The position numbers were made by a program, and so were the translations under genes. From contig CM035351.1 in the NCBI GenBank assembly GCA_020137815.1, forward strand, positions 4,299,078-4,363,077: DNA of 64,000 bases, given 5' to 3'. Each line of letters starts with the position of its first letter. Position 1 is the first letter of the stretch. Source of the stretch: Hormiphora californensis (lineage: Eukaryota > Ctenophora > Tentaculata > Cydippida > Pleurobrachiidae). Positions 55,881-64,000 of this stretch are shown in pieces. Below the pieces are notes generated by a model. It made no database searches. It was not told where the DNA came from and worked only from the letters and a program-made list of their open reading frames with translations.

Positions 55881-58797
55881 ATGAACAGCGCTCAGATGAA
55901 CAAACAGAGGGGCTTCTACTCGGACATCCTGTCCTATGAAGGAGCTCCCAGCCACGATGTAAGTTCCTTGAACTTCATTTTCATTGGTTCATTCGGTCTA
56001 CCCCGCGGTTTCCGTTTCCAACTCTCCTAACATTTCCATTGTATTTAGAGTGTCAACGAAGGACCCGAAGTGATTCATAGTACGCTATGGAATGTCACAA
56101 AAGAAAAACACCGACCCAAAGCATCATCTTTCATCATTCCTGATGATTTTGATGCCCAGCTTCAAAACCAGGTCTACGGACCAAGCACCAAAATAGAGCC
56201 CAATACGGTATGTGAATCTCTACTTCTTACCATATACCAGATCTCCCATAAATAACTGTCCAACTAGTTGCAACTTCACGTTTATCTCTCTCACAGGACT
56301 ATCCCATGTCATCTTGGGAGCCTAAGGTCCAGATGCCCTACTACACGCCCCCAGGGAACACACCCAGGAAAGTTGCAATTGAGCGGCTGAGGAGAAAGTT
56401 TGAGAGTCTCAACATTGAGAGTTTGTTGTTGGATGCAGGCGTGGAGACAGATCAGCTGATGCCAAAGGATGAGTTGTCTGTAAAGATAAACCTTCCTCGG
56501 CCAGTTAATATCCCCGCCAGGTAGGTCAATCGGTTGCTAGGGATTGTAATCTTTCATAATTCTACCTTCACACCTTACACCTCCACAACACAAACCTCAT
56601 TCACATTCACACACATCATAGATCAAGATCAGACGCCACCTTGAAGGATGTTCTGTCTGATATGCAAGTTTCACTGAGCCAGAAACTTTCTGAAAATATC
56701 GAAACGGAAAGTACATACACTCTCTTCCCCTATGATACATATTATGATCATGCTTTTTCCGAGAATATAGAATTTGTGCCTAACATTTCTATTTTCCAAT
56801 CTATCAGTGGAAGAGTCGGCCGGATCTCGAGCATCCTCAGCAACCTCTATCAAGGACTCCGGCATAAAGGTTGTGTGCCCTAACGGACAGAGGAAGAACA
56901 AGGGACTGTTTGATGGGAATTTCTGTTGACAAACCGGAAAACAGCGCCTGTTAACCAAGTACCAACAAACGCTGGACCTCTCCATACGTTCTTCCCAATC
57001 TATCTTCCCTTAGAGGTAGGAACTGTCACTCTGTTTAGTCCAGGAAGATTCTATCAATTCTCACCAGAACACAATTCCAACCGTAACTGTCCATCCAAAC
57101 TAGGACCCTCCCTCCACCACCACCACCCCCTAACACACCTTCCCAGATTTCGATAATGAGGAATATGATTGCCACACTCCCAACGAGTGGGTCAGTCGAA
57201 TGTTTGAAGAGAGATGGGACTGAACGGCGGTCCCTGGAAGGCCCTCCCTTAAGACTCTAGTCACCAGAGAGACTCAGAGTCAGATGAGCAACATACAACT
57301 GACAAGACACCTCACTGTCTGTCCAGCCTGCCTACCAGTGGGTCGATGTAAGTAATACTGCACAAGTCTTACCACTACCCACTACATGATTCAGTTCTGA
57401 TCTGTCTTCAAATCAAGTTCTACATTTGGCATAAATTTGGCATGTTTGACACTTTTCACTCCAGGTGGGTGTATTGGCCTACTCGACAAGACCAAGAGGT
57501 ACCTGGTACAGAGGCTAATATGGGTCTCGCTCCTGGAGACACCCTACTCCTGGACCCCAGGCCCCTGGATGATGCCATGGCTGGACTCCACCCAACTCGG
57601 GCGACTGCAGAGATGGAAATGAGGGTAAGGACCATGTAATGTTAGTTTTCTTTTGCTGTGTTAGCTGTTTTAGTTTTGAAAATAAACAGATTTTAACACC
57701 AAGTTAATGGGCTCCTAATTACCAATTCAAGCCGTAACACCCCCCCCCCCCCTTTGACAGTACTGGGTACCCCGTGTCCGACTTCTATTTGCTGCTGAAA
57801 ACCCCTACCGTTTCACAAAGAGGTTGTTGATGCTCACAAACACGGGTGGACTCCGAATCTGTTATCAGGTAATTATCAGTGACGTTTTTTTATCAATTTC
57901 CGTTAGGTGATCTTTAATCTCCTTTCTAAAGCTGTAAAACAACCTTTCGAAAGCTTTCTCGCTCCAACTCTCTCTCACCGAACCCCTTTCTCAGGTATCA
58001 CATGTATGTGGACTGTATGCATACGGAGTCAGTTCTGACATTGAAAACAGATGTTATGAGAATATCACCAACTACGCTCTGGTTCCTGTGGGCTGGAGAG
58101 TAACAACACTGGGGTGGCTGGTTCAGCGACTCCAGAAACAGATCTCTTTGGACTACCAAAGGGCCATAACAGGTTCGTGTTCGATAGGGTGGCTCATACC
58201 CCTCCTGGGTCGTTCAGCTATGTGAATATCCCTGAGGTGCCAGCCATCTGCAAAAGTGCAGGTACGTTGTATATTACACATGTGTCCATACAATTTAAAA
58301 TATTATCATTAATATTGTGAAACCTCCATATCTCGTTCAAACCACTAAACATACTTCCTCATAGCCCGTATTGAGTAGTCCGAGGTACCCTTCCCAAGCA
58401 GTTTGACAGCTTCATCTTCAATTCTTTCCTAACGCGACCTGAGGCCATCGTTGCGCTTGTGTGCGGTGAGGACTGAGTGTAACAAGGTGTCCAGTAAGAT
58501 TTGTTCCAGACGAATATTACTAAATGGATGAGGTTGGAGGAGTTCGAACAGACCCAGAACCAGAGTTGTATGCAAGTGCAGTCTTATCTCAAGGTATGGT
58601 ATGGTGCGATACGTATAGTTGAGTTGATGTATTAGTTATTTTAGTAGATGGTTTTAGCCAGCTTCAGATAATGATATGTTCCACAGTCTAAAGTAATAAC
58701 TCTAATACTACCTCTCCCTCCTTCTCCTCTTTACAGGATACGTGGCTGACCACACAGTGTACTCGAGTTACCAGCGCGGGCAGTGCCTTGCCTCGGA
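55881..58797 (+). pseudogene. DNAH1: Inverted copy of DNAH1 5' region: carries exons 1-3, broken later
   Basis: Exon 1 (55881-55958, MNSAQMNKQRGFYSDIL), exon 2 (56049-56207) and exon 3 (56297-56520) are clean, in phase and have good splice sites. They supply the N-terminus absent from the minus arm. Homology to the minus arm starts inside exon 2 (about 56185) and continues through introns and exons to 58797, where exon 11 is cut and satellite follows. From about 56900 onward numerous single-base indels break every exon. Substitutions also exist, so the copies are not identical reads of one molecule. In one place (about 58570) this copy keeps the expected frame where the minus arm does not. 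Confidence 0.85.
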
Positions 58798-58802
58798 GTT
58801 TT

Positions 58803-59395
58803 AAAAGATTAGGTGGGTTAAATGGCAAAGTTTCTTAGAGATTAGGTGGGTCAAAGTGGGAAAGTTTCTTAGAGATCAGGTGGGTCAAAGTGGGAAAGTT
58901 TCTTAGAGATAAGGTGAGTCAAAGTCTGAAAGTTTCTTAGAGATCAGGTGGGTCAAAGTGGGACAGTTTCTTAGAGATTAGGTGGGTCAAAGTGGGAAAG
59001 TTTCTTAGAGATCAGGTGGGTCAAAGTGAGACAGTTTCTTAGAGATAAGGTGAGTCAAAGTCTGAAAGTTTCTTAGAGATTAGGTGGGTTAAAATGGCAA
59101 AGTTTTTTAGAGATTAGGTGGGTCAAAGTGGGAAAGTTTCTTAGAGATCAGGTGGGTCAAAGTGGGATAGTTTCCTAGAGATAAGGTGAGTCAAAGTCTG
59201 AAAGTTTCTTAGAGATAAGGTGGGTCAAAGTGGGAAAGTTTCTTAGAGATCAGGTGGGTCAAAGTGGGAAAGTTTCTTAGAGATCAGGTGGGTCAAAGTG
59301 GGATAGTTTCCTAGAGATAAGGTGAGTCAAAGTCTGAAAGTTTCTTAGAGATCAGGTGGGTCAAAGTGGGAAAGTGTCCTAGAGATAAGGTGTCA
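58803..59395 (+). repeat. 34-bp satellite array, plus orientation, clean copies
   Basis: About 17 monomers with few errors, starting right at the break in the DNAH1 copy and ending at GATAAGGTGTCAAGGTC. Confidence 0.95.
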
Positions 59396-60500
59396 AGGTC
59401 AAAGGACCAGAAGCCGCAAGCAGGGACGTCGCGGCCCGCAAGGTGAGACACAGAGGCCAGAGCCAAGAAGTTTTTTGAAAAAGTTTGGAAACAACATTTT
59501 ATTTTTATTTGCATGTTTTTCAGTCCGAAAATTAAATGCGGCGTTCTGAAAACAAATTGGCGCGTTACTGAATTGGGACACGCGCGCGGACTGAGCTGAA
59601 TCGGAAAATTTTTCACAAACTAAACCGGGAAATCTAAAATCTCCAAAATTGGAATTTTTGAAAATTCACTAACTTGGAATGCGCTGCAGCCCCCTCATGC
59701 GCGCACCCCCGCAACGAGGGGACTGGAGGGAATGCCGCGCGCGCGTTTGGCCAGATCTGGCCAGAGTCGAAAATAACTTTGCGAGCGAAAAAACGGCGGT
59801 GCTTATAACTTTGGCCCCTGAAGTCCGTTTGACTTGATTCTTTCACCAGTTGTTAGATCTGACAATTATCTACCTTGCTGTTTTTGAGAGAAGTTAATTG
59901 GACTTGAGGAGGCTGAGCAATAGCCGTTCAAAGATTGGTTGTTTTCAAAAAGTGACGTCACAGATCCCTGCAGGGGCACTTTTGTTTCAAATTTGAATTA
60001 AAATCTCGAATTTTTTATTTTACCGCACTCGATTTTGCGGAGTTTGGTTCATATCTCCTGTTCCTGATAAGATAGAGACCTGAAACCGGTTGCATTTGAA
60101 AGCTGTTATCTTCCTCTTTCCAACGCTACCAAAACGATTTCTGTACCTTATCTGGAACCGGAGATATGATTGATTATGTATTCCCCCCCAGCGCGGTATT
60201 CCCTCCAGGCCCCTTATATTATATTATAAGGGGCCTGCAACGTATGCCAATTCACTAACCCCAACACCGATTGGCATCACTTTCCAACAGCCGAAGAGAA
60301 GCTGCCGAAGAGAGAAAGGGGGTAACCGTATGAAGAGTTAATCGCGATGAGTCTCATTCACATTGGGTTCGATCATTTGCCCCCGGTGTTGGGGTTAGTA
60401 AGTTTCAAACTTTCATCAACTACAACGTAAAACTATTTATTGAGCAGGAAGATGAATCCGATGTAACAGCCCCGAAGGGCAGAAAAACGAAACGTTGATA
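59396..60500. other. Intergenic sequence with hairpins
   Basis: No gene supported. CG-rich words (CACGCGCGCGG, GCCGCGCGCGCG) at 59580-59745. A perfect hairpin CAGGCCCCTTATA/TATAAGGGGCCTG lies at about 60207-60238, and a 16-bp inverted pair ACTAACCCCAACACCG (60253) / CGGTGTTGGGGTTAGT (60380) lies upstream of the LINE-type ORF, possibly in its 5' UTR. Confidence 0.5.
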
Positions 60501-61450
60501 ATGTCGGAAGCGAAGTACGAGGGCGATAACCCTATGATAAAACGATTAGAAGAGACGGTGGATGACTTTGTTTCTGAAGTTTACCTGTTGAATTCGGACA
60601 ACACGGCGAGCATCACACCAGATGAGTTTACTCAATGTTATAGATCGATTCAAGCTGCACCCGATTCAATGTTAACCAACGACAGCTTAGCTTCGCCTAG
60701 CAAGCACTGGGGTTCGTACTTTAGACATTGTCTCGAACTACGAGTGAAATAATCGAGGCTACTTCACGTATTTTTCTCTCCAGTATGAAACTTGCCCGAG
60801 CAACAATGAACAATTTTGAAACGGTTATCAGTGTGGAAAACCTCGAGAAACAGCTGCGTGAATGTAAAGAAGAACTTGACCGCCATCGGGTTAACGTAAT
60901 CGAGCTTCAGCAAACGGTTATCAACCACCAGAAGCAACAACTCAGTACAGTGACAGCATCGGTGCAGAAGGTGAAAGCCTACTCTACTGTGCTAGCACAG
61001 AATTGTGCTGCAACCTCCCCCAAAGTGGGAAAACCACTACCAGTGAATCATCCTACTCCCGTCCAACAGCCCGGAAGAGAGAAGAACATGGTTGTGTTTG
61101 GTCTCCCAGAAACAACCGATAGAGTAGCTAAAACTACTTTAGACGAACTTTTTGAGGAATTAAATGAGAAACCGAAAGTGACTACGATGAAACGCATCGG
61201 CGAAAGAAATGAGAAGCGCCCTAGACCGCTCTTAGTATCCCTGGAGAAGAGAGCGACTCTCCTCGCACTCCTCAGAAAGGCACGAAACCTCAAAGACTCC
61301 AAACAGTTTTCGGTTGTTTATCTCTCTCCGGATCTTACGCCCTCTGAACTGAAAGAGCAAAAAGCTCTAAGGTCCACTTTGAAGCGGATACGATCAGAAG
61401 ATCCTGGCGGCTGCTACTTCATCCGTAATAATCTTATCCAAGTGGGATAG
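60501..61450 (+). pseudogene. LINE ORF1-type protein, frame shifted once
   Basis: A first frame (60501-60752) and a second (about 60728-61450) overlap. The second has a coiled coil (ENLEKQLRECKEELDRHR..ELQQTV), then an RRM-like ORF1p core: NMVVFGLPETTD, TTMKRIGER, RPRPLLVSLEKRATLLALLR, FSVVYLSPDLTPSELKEQKALR. This is the arrangement of ORF1 proteins of CR1/L2-type non-LTR elements, which bind RNA and chaperone reverse transcription. No reverse transcriptase follows in the window; A/T-rich 3'-UTR-like sequence comes instead, so it is either a 5' fragment or an ORF1-only derivative. Confidence 0.7.
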
Positions 61451-62987
61451 TTCCCCACTAACTCACCGTTATCAGAGAACCGTGCTAGGAGCAGGCAGTC
61501 TACTGCAGTCCCTTTCAAATTAAGGAAAACGAGTTGTCTGTATACAAACTGTGTCAGTGCGGGATATAAACTGTCATTTTTATTATTATTTATTATAAAT
61601 AAATCTTAAAATCACTCACTCAAATAAACAATAAATATTATAAATAAAAAGTCAGTCAGTAAAATCACACATTGCAATGGGTGGTGGAGTCGTGAACTTT
61701 TTCCTCGTGCCCCTGAGTGAGACCAGAGTACTTCTGAGGAGACAGAATCGTATCCGCGTTCTCAGGAAATTAATCACTTCATCAATCAAAATTGGAATTG
61801 AAAAGCGCTGCCTTATCCCGCGCGGGGGCCAGCAACGTTTGCCAAAAATTGGAAAGACACTTCTTCGTCTTCCCGGAACTCTTTCCAATCCCGTTGTTTG
61901 AGCATTTGGTACCTGTTATAAAGCGAAGTTTGGATGCAAATCAACGTTTTTCCCGTTTAAATGCTCTTAAGGGGGTTTTAAGTGTCCGAAAATCGAATAA
62001 ATTAACAGTGCTGGAACGGGCAGCCGGTTGCAGTCACTCCTGTGTCATTGCAGGCGACATATAAGCTTGTAATTTGTATCATGATTTTTATTAATGATCT
62101 CTATTATAATTTGGAGATGAACGTCGAAGCCGTTCGTTCAGTGCGTTTCTACGCGACAGTGCTCCTTCATAAAACACTTCATATGACCAAAGCTGTATAA
62201 GCTGTCATTCACACTTTGGAACTTCCAGTGGAAGTTTGTTAATATTTTCGAATGACTTTTAACATGTCAGTCCCCATAGTTACCAATTCAGTTGCCATTG
62301 CAACCGTTTTATAGACGTTGAAAGGGGCAAAAAGAACCACCCGGCGAAGCCGGGTGGGTTATCGAAAAGCCCTTACTTGAGGCGCACCCAATGGGTGCGC
62401 TAGTTAGATAAATGATGGAGATCACTTGGCCCTCTTTTAGACGTCTTCACTCAACTCTTCACAAACCTTCTGATGTCTTCAAATTTGTATTTCGTCTTTT
62501 ACACGGTGGATGATTATATTATGCCTTGATATATGCAAATTACTGGTGATTACTGGTTATTCCCTTAGGCATAAAACAAGCTGATATTTAATAAAGTTTG
62601 ACGATCATTTTTATTGCTTTTTTGGCTATTATCTCCCTCCCTGTGGTAGATTTGTCGAGTTCATTTACCCACTCCTTGTTTCGTGTATTAGGGGACAAGT
62701 ATAATAACCTCATCCCAAGTTGTGTAGAAGTTTTGGACCGGCTATTTCCGCCTACACATGGACGACCTTGGTATGTTTCTGCATATGCAAATAATGCAAT
62801 GCATATGTTTTACATCCCAAATCCCCCCACGGCTCAAAAATTCCAGCCATACCAGTTCATCATCAATTTAACGATGCTACGTCTCACCACCAAGACCCCC
62901 GCCCCCTTTAGAATCTAGAATGTAGTTTCTAGTTGCCATGTGTAACCCACGGCCACCCACATCATAACTCATAACCATCCCCCTTAG
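61451..62987. other. Region without a confirmed gene; double hairpin at 62339-62401
   Basis: A/T-rich to 61680 with TTATT repeats. Open frames at 61677-62064 and 62598-62918 have no recognised domain. CCACCCGGC-GAA-GCCGGGTGG (about 62339-62359) is followed by GCGCACCCA/TGGGTGCGC (about 62383-62401), reminiscent of the pair at 11930-11985. The first exon and promoter of the downstream paxillin-like gene should lie in or left of this region. Confidence 0.45.
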
Positions 62988-63258
62988 ACGCCATTTTGGC
63001 TGATCTCCAACTGACGACCAATGCGACGAATGCAGCCCTGAAAACTGAACCTACCCCGGTGTATGCAGAGCCCTTCCGACCTCCAGATGCTACCCCAAAA
63101 GCAGTGGCTCCAATTGGTGAAACGAGGAGACGGGAGGAGGAAGAGGAGGGGAGATTACCACCACCTCCCGTAGTTGTGAATGATGAGAGAAACTCTATGA
63201 TGTCTGGACCACTTGATCTGGATCCGTTTGACGGGGATTCGACTACTGATGACTATGC
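62988..63258 (+). CDS. Probable paxillin-family exon 2 (LD1 motif)
   Basis: Acceptor CCCCCTTAG then an open 90-codon exon ending at GC/GTAAGT. It starts with (D)AILADLQLTTN, close to the LD1 motif DALLADLE of paxillin. It continues with a Pro-rich tract containing Tyr in VYAEPF, and the exon begins in phase 1 as expected if the first exon encodes only MDDL plus one base. Paxillin is a focal-adhesion scaffold. The acidic/Pro-rich tail (RREEEEEGRLPPPP) is unremarkable. The rest of the gene is outside the window. Confidence 0.5.
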
Positions 63259-63889
63259 GTAAGTTTTTTAGATCAGGGAGTTTTGTAACTCGGGGGGGGG
63301 GGGGACTAGGGATAAATTATTCTGTAAAATATCTGTGAAGCAAGATGATGTATGGTGACACCTAGTTGGTATTATATCAGCTAGGGAATCTAGCAATATG
63401 TGAACTTGTGTGACTTGTGAGTGTAATAAAGAAATCATAGTAAGTAATAACAAGGCTGTCAGCTGTGTGGTGTGTTTTCTGTGTTACAATGGTTTAGTTG
63501 GTGTTATTACGATTTGTGGTTTAGTTAGTGTTATTATAAGCTCATTACTGTGTAAATCCCCGATTCATTGGGAGATCATTGGGCGGATCATTAATGTTGA
63601 GAGAGGGTAGATCAAGACACGATATGTTCCTATTCCTAAGACGAAGAAGAAGAAGCTATAAAAAACAAGGTGTGTGTGTGGGCTGTCATATGATCTGTTG
63701 TAGTGATCTCAATATCAGATTGTATCCGGTCTGTGTGTTACAATGTGCGTCATAAAACACACATGTCTTGTTTCAGAGCTATGACGTCACACAAGCCATG
63801 AGAAATAGCACTAACTGATACACAGTCTATTGGGGGAATAATACAGCACAAATATATAATTAATATCAAGTTACAGTTCCTACAATTAC
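63259..63889. other. Intron or intergenic sequence
   Basis: Probably intron after the paxillin-like exon. It contains a poly-G run (63291-63303) and tandem words GGTTTAGTTGGTGTTATTA / GGTTTAGTTAGTGTTATTA (about 63490-63540). No exon seen. Confidence 0.4.
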
Positions 63890-63890
63890 A

Positions 63891-64000
63891 GTCGGACCCC
63901 GATTTAGGGGCCCCCGATTTAGTGGCACCCCGATTTAGGGACAGGATTTTTTTTCCCCCGATATAGGAAATTAACCTTATTTGACCCCGATTTAGTGGAC
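63891..64000 (+). mobile_element. Probable end of a Tigger/pogo-type DNA transposon
   Basis: After a TA, the sequence CAGTCGGACCCCGATTTAGG begins, followed by four further CCCCGATTTAGNGG-like words to the window edge. CAGTCG.ACC.CGATTTA-type termini and TA target sites are typical of Tigger/pogo (Tc1-mariner superfamily) elements. The rest is outside the window. Confidence 0.5.

Larger units (their letters stand above)
48790..58797. repeat. Large inverted repeat (arms about 2.7 kb)
   Basis: Left arm about 48790-51538, right arm about 56185-58797, spacer about 4.6 kb holding unassigned sequence, two satellite blocks and DNAH1 exon 1 plus part of exon 2. Confidence 0.85.

Overview
The window is eukaryotic and almost certainly from an animal with motile cilia. 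It has spliced genes with short GT-AG introns, an axonemal dynein heavy chain (DNAH1 type), class A GPCR genes, a Kelch-like BTB protein, an LNR-containing Stealth-family GNPTAB, an FLYWCH zinc-finger protein and a paxillin-like exon. A cnidarian or other early-branching animal is my inference; no marker here fixes the species.

Layout. 1-983: partial 7TM receptor gene (minus strand). 984-8676: gene-poor DNA with a decayed LINE (about 2390-5592), microsatellites and two near-perfect palindromes. 8677-11442: eight-exon FLYWCH/C2H2 gene (minus). 12174-12749: secreted CIA30-domain protein (minus). 13143-16966: Kelch-like gene with a one-base frameshift in the BTB domain (minus). 17276-26136: compact array of six minus-strand genes: ARL2, NAA38/LSMD1, an NYN-domain protein, GNPTAB, a small NDUFB3-like protein and an unrecognised protein. 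26949-51538: DNAH1 (minus), with an intact Copia LTR retrotransposon (29153-34414) sitting on one of its splice donors and an intronless GPCR (46994-48154, plus strand) nested in an intron. 51539-59395: a disturbed region with a 34-bp satellite that changes orientation and an inverted, degraded copy of the DNAH1 5' end; only this copy carries DNAH1 exons 1 and 2. 59396-64000: a LINE ORF1-type coding region, hairpins, a probable paxillin exon 2, and what looks like the end of a Tigger/pogo-type DNA transposon.

Three observations stand out. (1) The Copia insertion duplicated TACCC at a DNAH1 5' splice site; the duplicated bases plus the LTR terminus re-create a GTATGT donor, so the exon may still splice correctly. 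(2) Genes in the 17-26 kb array lie 200-470 bp apart on one strand, and most have a strong pyrimidine-rich AG acceptor 2-16 nt before the start codon, which is the arrangement expected of spliced-leader trans-splicing of an operon-like array. (3) The inverted DNAH1 duplication, with indel noise confined to discrete stretches, looks more like an assembly fold-back than biology, though a real inverted duplication is not excluded.

Exon coordinates come from reading-frame continuity, GT/AG sites and phase matching by eye. Family names come from recognised motifs; no database search was possible.
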